Part shown: one piece after another, positions 9,192 to 18,944 of the stretch
How positions within the stretch are numbered: position 1 is the first letter of the stretch
Layout of the letters: each line of letters opens with the position of its first letter
Origin: Luteolibacter sp044361475
GTDB lineage: Bacteria; Verrucomicrobiota; Verrucomicrobiia; Verrucomicrobiales; Akkermansiaceae
Direction of reading: 5' to 3'
Length of the DNA stretch: 64,000 bases
Assembly (NCBI GenBank): GCA_044361475.1
Contig: JBIKIR010000005.1
Span: forward strand, 1-64,000
Program-made: the position numbers and the translations under genes
The notes under the pieces: generated by a model
Told to the model about the DNA's origin: nothing
Databases searched by the model: none
What the model saw: only the letters and a program-made list of their open reading frames with translations

Positions 9192-9220
9192 CCGCCCGTT
9201 CCGGTAAAAGATTCCGGCGC

Positions 9221-10099
9221 ATGACCAGGCAACACGAGCCCGACGAACCCAGGATTTACTTCCTGCCAAACCTCATGACCGCCTGCAATCTCGCCTGCGG
9301 ATTCTTTGCGGTGCTCATGATTTTCAAAGGCCTCATCGAGGTCCAGAAAGTCACCGGTGTCACCCCGCTTTCGGCCAAAGAGTACTACGAAATTTCTCAC
9401 CGCTACTACGAGTACGCGATCATGCTGATCTTCGGCTCCTGCCTCTTCGACTTGCTCGACGGCCGGCTCGCACGCCTTGGTGGCCAGGACTCGCCATTCG
9501 GCCGGGAGTTTGACTCGCTCGCCGACATCATCTCCTTCGGCATGGCCCCCGCAATGCTGCTTTCCCGCGCGGTGCTCTTTCCGCTCGGCAATGCCGGATG
9601 GGCGATCGCGCTGATCTATCTCGTTTGCGGCGCGATGCGCCTGGCAAAATTCAACTGCCTCGCAGCGATGCCAAAAAAACCCGGCGACTCAAACGACTTC
9701 CGCGGGCTCCCGATCCCGATGGCCGCCGGCTTCATCGCATCGCTCACCTTCCTGCTCATCGACCTCCATCAAAACGACCACGAACTCAAGATGTGGAAGT
9801 ATGTGCTCGCCGGCGCCATGCTCGGACTCTCACTTTTGATGATCAGCGACATCCGCTACCCGAGCTTCAAGAAAGTCGATTGGAAAACCCGCGGCACCCT
9901 CGGTGCGATCGTCATCGCGGTACTCGTCATTTTCTTCACCGTGCAGTTCCGCTATGTGATGCCGGTCGTGCTGTTCAGCCTCTACCTGATCTACGGCATG
10001 GTACGCCCCTTCATCTCGCAAAAGATGAGACGCGAAATCGAAGTCGAGGCCGATGCCGCAGACGATACGGAGCCCCTCAACGAGCCACGCGATTCATGA
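9221..10099 (+). CDS. pssA: CDP-diacylglycerol-serine O-phosphatidyltransferase
   Basis: An integral membrane enzyme making phosphatidylserine, the precursor of phosphatidylethanolamine. The CDP-alcohol phosphatidyltransferase signature is complete (DLLDGRLAR, then G-x3-D and D at the end of FGREFDSLAD, about residues 75-102). The 292-aa protein has several hydrophobic segments after the signature and a charged C-terminal tail. Its stop codon overlaps the next start codon (ATGA), indicating translational coupling with the downstream pseudo-peptidase gene. psd was not seen nearby. Confidence 0.9.
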   Translation: MTRQHEPDEPRIYFLPNLMTACNLACGFFAVLMIFKGLIEVQKVTGVTPLSAKEYYEISHRYYEYAIMLIFGSCLFDLLDGRLARLGGQDSPFGREFDSLADIISFGMAPAMLLSRAVLFPLGNAGWAIALIYLVCGAMRLAKFNCLAAMPKKPGDSNDFRGLPIPMAAGFIASLTFLLIDLHQNDHELKMWKYVLAGAMLGLSLLMISDIRYPSFKKVDWKTRGTLGAIVIAVLVIFFTVQFRYVMPVVLFSLYLIYGMVRPFISQKMRREIEVEADAADDTEPLNEPRDS

Positions 10100-11004
10100 G
10101 CCCGCAATCAGGCCGCCCAAAGTGGCTCACCCTCGTCCTTGTGCTGGCACCGCTGTGGCTGATCGTCTCCGCAGGCTTCGCCATCCACCACCGCGTCACC
10201 TCCGAGGCCAGCGAAGAACAACGCCCAAGAAACCAATTCTCGCGATCGATATCCGCAAAAGAAATCGGCGACGACCTTCGGAAAATCACCACATGGATCG
10301 GTGAACGCCACCCCTCGGGCGATGGCCCGGCAAAAAATCTCACCCGCACCGCCGCATGGATCGAAGGCCTGCTCGGCCCGACCAACACCGGCTATGTGAT
10401 CGAAAAAAAACAAGGGCCACTCGAGTGGCCTATCCTAATGGCGAAACTGCCCGGCAAGGACCCGAATAAGTCGGCTGTTTGGGTCATCACCACTTATGAC
10501 AGCAAGGCCGGATCCAATGGCATCGAGGCCAATGCCACAGGTCTCGTTGCAAGCATCGCCGCCGCCCGTTCACTCGCTGGCAGCGATGTGGCCGCCAACA
10601 TCCATTTTGTTTTCCTGCCGCATTTCAATGATCCCGAATCACCCCGTTTGGAAACCGCTGCGCTGTTGAAAAATTTGATTCCACCAAGTCCAAAGGCCCT
10701 TATCTGCGTCGAAGCAATGGGCGCGCAAGCCGCGCTTCAGGCGAGCTCACGCGATGCCACGCTACTTGCCAATTTGCCCCTGCACGATCTCGCTACCGCC
10801 ATTGAGTCCGATCCGACCTGCCTCGATGATGACAATGACCTCGCCAGCGTGCTTTTCGAAATGGGACTACCAGCCGCACGCATCGCCACCCGCCCTCCCC
10901 TCACCAGCGATGAATCCGATGACCGACTGCCCACCGAATCGACGATTGCCCAATCTGCCATCCATCTAACGGAATTGATCAAACGCTGCGTCAATTCACG
11001 CTAA
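10096..11004 (+). CDS. Membrane-anchored M28-like protein lacking zinc ligands
   Basis: A 302-aa protein with one N-terminal membrane segment (about 10-30) and an extracytoplasmic domain with the layout of M28 aminopeptidases. The segment VITTYDSKAGSNGIEANATG (130-149) aligns with the M28 metal-binding region, but the zinc His is T133 and the bridging Asp is E144; the usual Glu-Glu catalytic region is also not visible (PHFNDPESPRL). It is probably not a metallopeptidase. The start at 10096 is chosen from the 4-base ATGA overlap with pssA; the frame is open further upstream but only as a shadow of pssA. Confidence 0.65.
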   Translation: MSPQSGRPKWLTLVLVLAPLWLIVSAGFAIHHRVTSEASEEQRPRNQFSRSISAKEIGDDLRKITTWIGERHPSGDGPAKNLTRTAAWIEGLLGPTNTGYVIEKKQGPLEWPILMAKLPGKDPNKSAVWVITTYDSKAGSNGIEANATGLVASIAAARSLAGSDVAANIHFVFLPHFNDPESPRLETAALLKNLIPPSPKALICVEAMGAQAALQASSRDATLLANLPLHDLATAIESDPTCLDDDNDLASVLFEMGLPAARIATRPPLTSDESDDRLPTESTIAQSAIHLTELIKRCVNSR

Positions 11005-11056
11005 TTTCCATTTGAGATTTCCCGCGTCTGACGGACACTCCTCCCCCAAGCCCCCC

Positions 11057-12250
11057 ATGACTCATCACAATCTTGAGCCATCATTCGTCTCCCACGCCCC
11101 GGGCTATTGGCCCCAGGAAGCGATGGCCGATTGGAATGACGCGAAGTGGCAACTGCGCAATCGCGTGGACTCCCTCACCGAACTCGAGAGCCATCTCAAT
11201 CTCACTCAGGAAGAGCGCGCCGGTGTCCTGCTCGCGGGAAACAAACTCGCGATGTCGATCACCCCACACTTTTTCAACCTCATCGACCGCGACAACCCCG
11301 ATTGCCCGATCCGCCGTCAGGTGATCCCGCGCATCGAGGAAGGCTGGAATGCCCCCGAGGAATTGTCCGACCCCTGCGGAGAAGATTCGCACATGCCGGT
11401 GCCGGGCCTCGTGCATCGCTATCCCGACCGCGTGCTGTTTCTCGTGACCGACCGTTGCGCTTCCTACTGCCGCTACTGCACCCGCTCGCGCGTGGTTTCC
11501 GGCGTCGGCGAGCAGCAACTGGAAACGCAGTGGGAGCCGGCATTCAAATACCTTCAGGAACATACCGAGATCCGCGATGTGCTTCTTTCCGGCGGTGATC
11601 CCCTCCTGTTTTCCGACGATCGACTCGACAAGTTGCTCACCCGACTGCGCTCGATCCCCCACCTGCAATTTCTCCGTATCGGCTCGCGCATCCCGATCTT
11701 CCTGCCACAGCGCATCACGCCCGCACTTTGCGAGATGCTCAAAAAACATCACCCGCTTTTCATCTCGATCCACACCAACCACCCGCGCGAACTCACTTCG
11801 GAAGTCCGCGACGCGCTCGGCCGTCTCGCCGACGCCGGCATTCCGCTCGGCAACCAAAGCGTGCTCCTGCGCGGCGTGAATGATTCGGTGGAAGTGCAAA
11901 AAGCCCTCGTGCACAAGCTGCTGATGTGCCGTGTGCGCCCCTACTATCTCTATCAGTGCGATCTCATCAACGGCTCCTCACACCTGCGCACTCCCGTTGC
12001 CGATGGCGTCGCGATCATCGAAGGCCTGCGCGGCCACACGACTGGCTACGCGGTGCCGCAATTCGTCATCGATGGACCCGGCGGCGGCGGAAAAATCCCG
12101 ATCAACCCGAACTACCTGATCGACCACTCGCCCGGACGCGTCACGCTGCGCAACTACGAAGGCGAAACCTTCGAGTACCCGGACCCCAGCCAAATCTCGC
12201 AGTCGTCGCTCGCACAACTTCACGAACTCGCGCTCAATCGCTGTTCGTGA
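11057..12250 (+). CDS. kamA: Lysine 2,3-aminomutase family radical SAM enzyme
   Basis: A 397-aa radical SAM protein. The [4Fe-4S]/SAM cysteines are C134, C138 and C141 (CASYCRYC), and PGGGGK ends at K346, the lysine expected to hold PLP. Residues before and after resemble KamA, which converts L-lysine to beta-lysine. At ~400 aa it is closer to KamA/YodO than to the shorter EpmB that supplies beta-lysine for EF-P; the EF-P in this window has Arg at the modified position, so an EF-P role is unlikely. ATG 11057 follows a C-rich leader; a start at 11012 is possible. Confidence 0.85.
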   Translation: MTHHNLEPSFVSHAPGYWPQEAMADWNDAKWQLRNRVDSLTELESHLNLTQEERAGVLLAGNKLAMSITPHFFNLIDRDNPDCPIRRQVIPRIEEGWNAPEELSDPCGEDSHMPVPGLVHRYPDRVLFLVTDRCASYCRYCTRSRVVSGVGEQQLETQWEPAFKYLQEHTEIRDVLLSGGDPLLFSDDRLDKLLTRLRSIPHLQFLRIGSRIPIFLPQRITPALCEMLKKHHPLFISIHTNHPRELTSEVRDALGRLADAGIPLGNQSVLLRGVNDSVEVQKALVHKLLMCRVRPYYLYQCDLINGSSHLRTPVADGVAIIEGLRGHTTGYAVPQFVIDGPGGGGKIPINPNYLIDHSPGRVTLRNYEGETFEYPDPSQISQSSLAQLHELALNRCS

Positions 12251-12263
12251 TTTTTTCGCAAGC

Positions 12264-14189
12264 TCACAGCGGCAGATCGTAACTCCGGCCACCGAGGCCT
12301 TCGTACCAACGCACATAAGCGCGGTTGACCATGCCGTATCCGCCAGGCGTCGGGTAATCGCCGGTGAAATACCAATCGCCGCACTCGCCTTGAATCGAGT
12401 CGTGAAGATTTTGAATGGTCTGGAAAATGACCTGAAGTTCGCCGTTCCAATCAATGTCTTCTGGATAGACCATGCGGCTGATTTCATCCGAAATCTGCGC
12501 GTCGTTGAAGGCCTCGTATACCGGCTTCACACGATTGACCTGCTGCGCGACAGGCTTCTTGAGCTCCTCAATACAGTCGCGATAAATGCGATCGAGCAAT
12601 GACTGTCGACCAGCCCGGCGATGCAGCGCAACGGCCGCTTGGAAAGCGATGAACTTGCCAAGCTCGGACATGTCGATGCCATAGCAATCGGGATAGCGAA
12701 TCTGCGGTGCGGTTGAGCACACGACAATCTTCGCAGGCTTGGTGCGGGCGAGGATCTTGAGAATCGATTTCTTGAGGGTCGTACCCCGTACCACCGAGTC
12801 GTCGAGCGCGACAAGATAGTCTCCCGGATTCACGATGCCATAAGTAATGTCGTAAACATGCGAAACCAGCGTATCCCGGCCCTTTTCCTGCGAAATGAAT
12901 GTCCGCAGCTTGATGTCCTTGTGCGCGATCTTTTCACCACGCGGCCAGTTACGCAAAATCAGCTCATCCACCACATCCGGCGACAATGTACCATCGGCGG
13001 CGGCCTTGAGTATCTCCTCGCGCACCTGCTTGCGGCGATGAAGTCGCAAGCCATCCATGAGACCATAATAAGCAGTCTCTGCGGTGTTCGGAATGAAGGA
13101 AAACACGGTCTTTTCAAACTGACCGCCAATCGCATCGATGATCTGTGGCACGAGCGCCGCACCCATTGACTTTCGCTCGCGATAAATGAGCGGATCATTG
13201 CCGCGGGAAAAATAAATCTTCTCAAACGAGCAAGGCGTGAAGCGCTGCGGCGGCATCATCGCCGTATCGGAAATACTACCATCAGACTTGATGGTGATGA
13301 TCGATCCGGGATCAACCGCTTTGACCTGATCGGCCTCGGCCTCAAACACGGTCATGAGCGGCACGCGCTCGGACGCGAAGGCGATGACATCATCGGTCAC
13401 CAACATGTGGCAGGGCCGAATGCCACCGGGATCGCGCATCACGAACATGTCGCCGTTGCCAATCACACCGCAAATCGCGTAGCCGCCATCCCATGCACAG
13501 GCAGCTTCCGCGACAAGTCGCGGCACATCGAGCGCCGCGGAAATCCGATCAGGCATGTCCGCGCCGGAAACACCGGCATCGCGCAATTCGCGATAAAGGT
13601 CGGTGTGCGCCTCGTCGAGATGATAGCCGATCTCCTCCAAAACCGTCTGCGTATCGGTGCCGAAAATCGGATGCTGACCGCGGTCGACCAGCACCTGGTT
13701 CAGCTCCGAGGCATTGGTCATGTTGAAATTCCCCATCACCATCAGAGTCCGCGTCGGCCAGTTGCTACGACGCAAGTAAGGATGGCAGGAACCTTCATCA
13801 AACTCGCCGGAAGTACCGTAACGCAAATGGCCGATGAGAATTTCACCACCGAAATCGAAGCGTTTCTTGACGCTCTTGGGGTCGGCCGGATCGAGTTGTT
13901 TTTTGCGGGCGAGTTTGTGGAATTGCTTGATCTCCTTGCGGAAAATTTCGGCCAGCGCGTCTTTCTCGATGCCACGCCTGCGGAATGAGTAGGCCTCGCC
14001 CTTTGGCATATCGAGCTTCACGCAACCGATGCCCGTGCCGTCCTGACCGCGGTTGTGTTGCTTCTCCATCAGAAGAAACAACTTGTTCAGGCCCCACAGC
14101 GTTGAGCCGTAGCGATCGTGATAATAGGCAAGCGGTTTGCGAAGCCGCACCGCCGCGATCCCGCATTCGTGTTTGAGGAAATCGCTCAT
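12264..14189 (-). CDS. purF: Amidophosphoribosyltransferase, long PurF-type
   Basis: A 641-aa two-domain enzyme. The N-terminal class II glutamine amidotransferase domain has its candidate nucleophile at C9 (HECGIAAVRL) and NRGQDGTG; the C-terminal phosphoribosyltransferase half has the PRPP loop VALDDSVVRGTTLKKS. This long form with a charged N-terminal insertion is typical of Bacteroidetes and relatives and differs from the ~500-aa E. coli PurF. It would catalyse the first step of purine synthesis. It lies 19 bases downstream of purM on the same strand, which supports the role. Whether it is the only PurF of the genome cannot be seen. Confidence 0.8.
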   Translation of the reverse strand: MSDFLKHECGIAAVRLRKPLAYYHDRYGSTLWGLNKLFLLMEKQHNRGQDGTGIGCVKLDMPKGEAYSFRRRGIEKDALAEIFRKEIKQFHKLARKKQLDPADPKSVKKRFDFGGEILIGHLRYGTSGEFDEGSCHPYLRRSNWPTRTLMVMGNFNMTNASELNQVLVDRGQHPIFGTDTQTVLEEIGYHLDEAHTDLYRELRDAGVSGADMPDRISAALDVPRLVAEAACAWDGGYAICGVIGNGDMFVMRDPGGIRPCHMLVTDDVIAFASERVPLMTVFEAEADQVKAVDPGSIITIKSDGSISDTAMMPPQRFTPCSFEKIYFSRGNDPLIYRERKSMGAALVPQIIDAIGGQFEKTVFSFIPNTAETAYYGLMDGLRLHRRKQVREEILKAAADGTLSPDVVDELILRNWPRGEKIAHKDIKLRTFISQEKGRDTLVSHVYDITYGIVNPGDYLVALDDSVVRGTTLKKSILKILARTKPAKIVVCSTAPQIRYPDCYGIDMSELGKFIAFQAAVALHRRAGRQSLLDRIYRDCIEELKKPVAQQVNRVKPVYEAFNDAQISDEISRMVYPEDIDWNGELQVIFQTIQNLHDSIQGECGDWYFTGDYPTPGGYGMVNRAYVRWYEGLGGRSYDLPL

Positions 14190-14208
14190 GATTGTGTGTC
14201 TGCGATGA

Positions 14209-15204
14209 TCATTCGCCTTTCACGCGTACCCGCACACCCTCTTCAGGAACCATGCGACCGATCAAAACACCACCCGGTCCGGCAGCGAGCGCGGCATCGA
14301 CATCCGATTCCGCAACGATCGCCACCCAGCCAATGCCCATGTTGAAGGTGTGGAAACGGTCCTCGGCATCGACATGACGGTAAAGTTTTTCGATGCCCGG
14401 CAGATTCCATTTCGGGATCTCCAAGTCAGCGCCCATACCACGGAACAAACGCTCGAGGTTTTCGGGCAGTCCGCCACCGGTGATGTGCGCCATCGCCTTC
14501 GGCCTCACGCCGCCGTTTTTAAGACCCGCCACGACATCGTGATACAACCTCGTCGGTTGCAGCCATGCGTGCAGTTCGCCTTCGGAAACTTCACCCGGAA
14601 ATTCTTTGAGCACCCGGCGCACCAAGGACCAGCCATTGGCATGAATGCTATCGGAGGCATATCCGATCAAATAATCGCCCACCGCCACGGTGGTCGGGTC
14701 GATCAAATCCGGCTTCTCGGCACATCCAATGCAGAACCCGGAAAGCTCGATCACATCTTCAGGAACGATCCCCGGCATTTCCGCTGTCTCACCGCCGGCG
14801 AGAATGCACTCGCAGGCCTCAAGATAATCGCACATGCCGGTGATCAGGCGATTGATCTTTGCCTCGTCCAATGCGGCGATGCCGATGTAATCGAGAAACA
14901 AAAGCGGATCACCCCCAGTCGTGAGAATGTCATTCACGCTCATCGCCACAAGATCCTTGCCGGCGATTTCGAGAAGATCATTCTCCAAAAGCAATTCCAG
15001 CTTGGTGCCAACCCCATCGCAGCCGGTCACCATCACCGGCTCTTTGTAGTCACTCAAATCGTAACAGGCGGCAAACAATCCGAATGCCCCCCACAATTTG
15101 CGCGCTTGCTGTGTTCTGGCCACTTGCGATCGGATGTCGCCCACCAGCGCCGCCGCCCTTCGCGTATCAACGCCCGATTGCCGATAAGTCAGTTTATCCA
15201 CCAT
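14209..15204 (-). CDS. purM: Phosphoribosylformylglycinamidine cyclo-ligase (AIR synthetase)
   Basis: A 331-aa ATP-dependent enzyme that closes the imidazole ring in purine synthesis. Characteristic segments are YRQSGVDTRRA at the N-terminus, VTGCDGVGTKLELL (about 58-71), GGETAEMPG in the middle and HITGGGLPENLERL near residue 240. Spacing of 19 bases to the purF start suggests a purM-purF operon. The divergent gene on the plus strand begins about 120 bases away, so the promoter for both sits in between. Confidence 0.93.
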   Translation of the reverse strand: MVDKLTYRQSGVDTRRAAALVGDIRSQVARTQQARKLWGAFGLFAACYDLSDYKEPVMVTGCDGVGTKLELLLENDLLEIAGKDLVAMSVNDILTTGGDPLLFLDYIGIAALDEAKINRLITGMCDYLEACECILAGGETAEMPGIVPEDVIELSGFCIGCAEKPDLIDPTTVAVGDYLIGYASDSIHANGWSLVRRVLKEFPGEVSEGELHAWLQPTRLYHDVVAGLKNGGVRPKAMAHITGGGLPENLERLFRGMGADLEIPKWNLPGIEKLYRHVDAEDRFHTFNMGIGWVAIVAESDVDAALAAGPGGVLIGRMVPEEGVRVRVKGE

Positions 15205-15325
15205 GTTGCAACACGCGCTTTCTACCCGCCCGGCCTACCCATCACAAAGAAAAAGTTCTCCGCAGGTGAAATTCCCCTCGAATCCCGGGCCATGCACTCG
15301 TCAAATGTGCATGGTTGATCCTCCC

Positions 15326-16087
15326 ATGATGCAATTCCACACGAAATCCCGCCCTCGAGTGCCTATTTTTTTCATGATCATCGCCATGTCGCTGGCCGGG
15401 TACCATGCCTCGGCCTTCGACCTGCCAACAAATTCCACCCAATGCCTGCTCGGCCTCGCCGACTCGTGGGACTCGTCCCATGCGACGCTCCAGCTGTTCC
15501 AAAAATCCGGCAATCAATGGCATCCTCAAGGCGAAGCATGGAAAGCCCGCCTCGGAAAAAAAGGACTGATCTGGGGCCGCGGACTCCACCCCTTGCCAAA
15601 GAATGCCACGATCAAAAAAGAAGGTGACATGCGCTCGCCCGCTGGCGTCTTCAGCCTCGGCGGCGCATGGGGCTACGATCCATCAATCCGCAAACATCCC
15701 CTGCTGCCCTATCGCAAGGTGACGCCTCGAGATCTATGGGTCGAGGACCCCTCATCTCCAAACTACAACCAGCACCTGGTTCTCGATCGCCCGCCCTCAT
15801 CCGCATGGGAGAAAAAACAACAGATGAAGCAAAGCGACCCCGCCCATGCGCTGAAACTCTACATCGGCCACAATTCCCAACCCCACACGATTCCCGGCGA
15901 CGGCTCATCGATCTTTTTCCACATCTGGCGCGCAGGCGGCACGAAACCGACCGCCGGATGCACAACCATGGACGAAACAAAACTTCGCCAACTCATCGCC
16001 CGCATCGACCCCTCGCGCAACCCGATCTACATCCTTTTGCCTGAACCAGAGTACACAAAACTGCGCAAGGCATGGAAGCTTCCCTGA
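15326..16087 (+). CDS. L,D-transpeptidase-like (YkuD-type) exported protein
   Basis: A 253-aa exported protein; the start at 15326 puts a positively charged stretch before the hydrophobic segment IFFMIIAMSLAGYHASA, giving a normal signal peptide. Near the C-terminus are IFFHIWR and TAGCTTM, the His and Cys pattern of the L,D-transpeptidase catalytic domain (H, then GC), and upstream GDMRSPAGVF, another conserved part of this branch. The family cross-links peptidoglycan or acts as a related peptidase. The frame is open from 15203, so earlier starts exist. Confidence 0.75.
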   Translation: MMQFHTKSRPRVPIFFMIIAMSLAGYHASAFDLPTNSTQCLLGLADSWDSSHATLQLFQKSGNQWHPQGEAWKARLGKKGLIWGRGLHPLPKNATIKKEGDMRSPAGVFSLGGAWGYDPSIRKHPLLPYRKVTPRDLWVEDPSSPNYNQHLVLDRPPSSAWEKKQQMKQSDPAHALKLYIGHNSQPHTIPGDGSSIFFHIWRAGGTKPTAGCTTMDETKLRQLIARIDPSRNPIYILLPEPEYTKLRKAWKLP

Positions 16088-16156
16088 GCGTAAGCCAGCC
16101 CAGCTAAGCCACTCCTTTTCCTTGCCCCACCGCATGGGAAACTCCACCCTCCGGGC

Positions 16157-17554
16157 GTGCCCGAGGAAATCGACAACCATACGCTCGATGAGCTGATGCG
16201 CGCGCTCGACGCCTCGGACGCATCCGCCGTACTGGCGGCTGCCGAGGAGGCTCACTACGCCGACCTCGCCGCGGTCTACGAAAACCTCGATGACGAAAAA
16301 CGCGACCTCTTGCTCAAGACGATCGGCCCGGAAATGGCCACGGATGTCATCGCCGAGCTGCCTTACCCGCTCATCGAAGAGGCACTCAACCATTTCAAGC
16401 CGGCCCAGTTGCGCGTGCTGCTCGGCAACCTCTCCGACGACGACCGCGTCGATGTTTTCCAAGTGGTGAGTGAGGAGGCACAGGTTCGCTTCTTCAGCCT
16501 GCTCGGCCCGCGCGACAAGGAACTCACCCGCAGCTTGCTGAAGTACGAGGAGGACACCGCCGGCGGACGCATGACCACCAGCATCGGCCGCATCACCGCC
16601 GACATGACGGTCAAGCAAGCGATCACCGTACTGCGCCGCGACCGCGATGATGCGGAAACGCTCGCACGGATTTTTGTCGTCGATGAACAAGGCCGCCTCG
16701 CCGGAAAGGTGCGCCTGCGCGATCTCGCATTCAGCACCTGGGACACACCGGTGCACGACATCATGGAGCCAGCCGACGAGTTCGTGCTTGCTTCCGCCGA
16801 CCAGGAAGAAGCCGCACGCACGCTTTCGAAATACGACCTGATCGTGCTGCCGGTGGTCGATGAATTCCACCACCTCCTCGGCGTGCTGACCTACGACGAC
16901 GCGCTCGAAATTCTCCAAGAGGAATCCACCGAAGACATCGAAAAACTCGCCGCGATCGGTGGTGAGCAATCGGAGGTTTCCTACCTCAACACCACCGTTG
17001 CTCAGCACTTTCGCCGCCGCGTGAGCTGGCTCATCGGACTCGCGTTTGTCTCGATCGTAACGGGCTATGTGATGTACCGCTTCAGCCATCTGCTCGAGCA
17101 GGCCGCGGTGCTTTCGCTTTTCCTGCCGATGGTCGTCGCTGCAGGCGGAAACTCCGGTGGTCAGGCCGCCACCATGGTGATTCGCGCGATGGCTCTCGGC
17201 GAAATCAACCCGGGCAATGCCCTGCGCATCGCATGGAAGGAAGCACGCACCGGGCTATTCCTCGGTCTCTCACTTGGGGTCGCCATCGCGGCATTCATCA
17301 CGCTCATCCTTCCCCACCTGCAACCTCACACCCAAGCGCATTTCGACTTTCCCCATCTCGCGCTTGCCGTGGCAGCCGCCATCACACTGCAAGTGCTCTC
17401 CGCCACCGTCCTCGGTGCCCTCCTACCACTCGGTGCCCGTGCGATCAAACTCGACCCGGCCGTGGTCTCATCGCCATCACTGGCCTCGACCGTCGACATC
17501 TCCGGCATGTTAATCTACTTCGTGACCGCCGCCGCCATTCTCGGGCTTCGCTAA
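16157..17554 (+). CDS. mgtE: Magnesium transporter MgtE
   Basis: A 465-aa Mg2+ channel. In order: the N-terminal helical superhelix with MgtE_N repeats (about 10-125), a pair of CBS domains (about 130-250) that sense cytoplasmic Mg2+, and a C-terminal five-helix pore domain starting near residue 285 (VSWLIGLAFVSIV) with the conserved GGNSGGQAATMVIRA. The start is GTG (16157). The long open frame on the opposite strand (15905-17089) is a codon-bias shadow. Confidence 0.93.
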   Translation: MPEEIDNHTLDELMRALDASDASAVLAAAEEAHYADLAAVYENLDDEKRDLLLKTIGPEMATDVIAELPYPLIEEALNHFKPAQLRVLLGNLSDDDRVDVFQVVSEEAQVRFFSLLGPRDKELTRSLLKYEEDTAGGRMTTSIGRITADMTVKQAITVLRRDRDDAETLARIFVVDEQGRLAGKVRLRDLAFSTWDTPVHDIMEPADEFVLASADQEEAARTLSKYDLIVLPVVDEFHHLLGVLTYDDALEILQEESTEDIEKLAAIGGEQSEVSYLNTTVAQHFRRRVSWLIGLAFVSIVTGYVMYRFSHLLEQAAVLSLFLPMVVAAGGNSGGQAATMVIRAMALGEINPGNALRIAWKEARTGLFLGLSLGVAIAAFITLILPHLQPHTQAHFDFPHLALAVAAAITLQVLSATVLGALLPLGARAIKLDPAVVSSPSLASTVDISGMLIYFVTAAAILGLR

Positions 17555-18898
17555 GGCACGCCAGTAATCAAGCCGCTCCCTGATGCGCTTTTCCATGCCT
17601 TGGTCACCAGCCTCGTAATAAACGCGGCCTTCTTGCAAATACGACTGCGGCACATAGGCGCCATCGAAATCGTGAGAGTAAAAATACTGCAGCTTGGACT
17701 CACTCTCACCCGAAGCCGCCGCAAGTTTCTTGCGCGTCGCCGTGCGCAAATGCGGCGGCACCGCCAAAGTGCGTCCTTGCTCGATGTCGGCCATCGCCCT
17801 GCCCAGTGCCGCATAAGCGGTGTTCGATTTCGGCGCCGTCGCCAAATACACGGTGGCATGCGCCAGCGGAATCCGCCCCTCGGGCATGCCGACAAATTCC
17901 AAAGCATGATGCGCGTCCAAGGCGACCCGCAAAGCATTCGAATCCGCAAGCCCGATGTCCTCCGATGCCGCAATCACCAACCTTCGCGAAATGAATCTCG
18001 GGTCCTCACCAGCATGCAACATCTTGGCGAGCCAATAAAGCGCGGCATCAGGATCCGAACCGCGAATCGATTTGATGAATGCCGAAGCAGTGTCGTAATG
18101 CGCGTCGCCATCCGCATCGTAAACCACCGCCTTGCGCTGAATGGATTCTTCAGCGACCCCAAGCGTGATCCGAATCACGCCATCCTCATCGGCCGGCGTG
18201 GTCACCACCGCCAACTCAAGCGCGGTCAGCGCCTTGCGCGCATCGCCATCGGATTTCTCCGCAAGGTGATCCAAAGCCTCGACACTCGCCTCGACCAATT
18301 TCCCACCAAACCCGCGCTCTTCATCAGTCAATGCCCGCTGCAACAATCGCACGACCTCATCCACCGGCACAGGCTCGAGCTGGAAAACCTGCGAACGCGA
18401 AACGAGCGGCGAATTGACATGGAAATAAGGGTTGTGCGTGGTCGCACCAATGAACCTCACCACTCCGCGCTCGATATGCGGCAAGAGCACATCCTGCTGC
18501 GCTTTGTTAAATCGATGAATCTCATCAATGAACAAAATCGTCGTCTCCCCCCTCAGCTCACGCCAAGTGCGAGCCTGGTCAATCCTCGCGCGGATCTCTG
18601 CCACATTCGATTCAACGCCATTGAGTGATTCAAATCGCGAACCGGTCGTCCGCGCGATCACACCAGCCAGAGAAGTCTTACCCGTGCCGGGCGGACCGTA
18701 AAAAATCAGCGAGGTGAAACGATCGGACTCTATGGCGCGGCGCAGCAATTTTCCCTCGCCCAAAATGTGACACTGCCCTGCAACCTCATCCAAGGACCGC
18801 GGCCGCATGCGCGAAGCAAGCGGCTCTGGGGCATCACCCTTGCGGGTGGTCGCGGCGGGAGTGGAAAAAAGATCAGACACGGTCGACACCCCCAGCAT
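17510..18898 (-). CDS. rarA: Replication-associated recombination protein A (AAA+ ATPase)
   Basis: RarA/MgsA acts at stalled replication forks. The 462-aa protein has LASRMRPRSLDEVAGQ, Walker A GPPGTGKTS, Walker B LFIDEIHRFNKAQQD, sensor I GATTHNP, then the tetramerisation part with PEGRIPLAHATVYLATAPKSN and the C-terminal ending PQSYLQEGRVYYE. I chose the ATG at 18898 (MLGVSTVSDLF); an in-frame ATG 18 codons earlier (18952) would overlap the end of the Dabb gene. The 3' end overlaps the mgtE 3' end by 45 bases, tail to tail. Confidence 0.93.
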   Translation of the reverse strand: MLGVSTVSDLFSTPAATTRKGDAPEPLASRMRPRSLDEVAGQCHILGEGKLLRRAIESDRFTSLIFYGPPGTGKTSLAGVIARTTGSRFESLNGVESNVAEIRARIDQARTWRELRGETTILFIDEIHRFNKAQQDVLLPHIERGVVRFIGATTHNPYFHVNSPLVSRSQVFQLEPVPVDEVVRLLQRALTDEERGFGGKLVEASVEALDHLAEKSDGDARKALTALELAVVTTPADEDGVIRITLGVAEESIQRKAVVYDADGDAHYDTASAFIKSIRGSDPDAALYWLAKMLHAGEDPRFISRRLVIAASEDIGLADSNALRVALDAHHALEFVGMPEGRIPLAHATVYLATAPKSNTAYAALGRAMADIEQGRTLAVPPHLRTATRKKLAAASGESESKLQYFYSHDFDGAYVPQSYLQEGRVYYEAGDQGMEKRIRERLDYWRALAKPENGGGGHEVD

Positions 18899-18944
18899 CC
18901 CACACGATCGGTGCTTTGCCAGCCGATAAAATCCGGCAGCCGCC

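Noticed and set aside
9598..10095. N-terminal extension of the pseudo-peptidase frame
   Set aside because: It lies within pssA in another frame; the ATGA overlap start at 10096 gives a normal membrane anchor.
11057..12250. EpmB (EF-P beta-lysylation) as identity of the aminomutase
   Set aside because: Length and termini fit KamA better and the EF-P here has Arg at the modification site; no EpmA gene is near.
14350..15318. 322-codon plus-strand frame opposite purM
   Set aside because: Shadow of a clearly identified purM; product has no recognisable motif.
15905..17089. 394-codon open frame on the minus strand opposite mgtE
   Set aside because: It is antisense to a complete MgtE and has the composition expected from the codon bias of the sense strand; no domain is visible.
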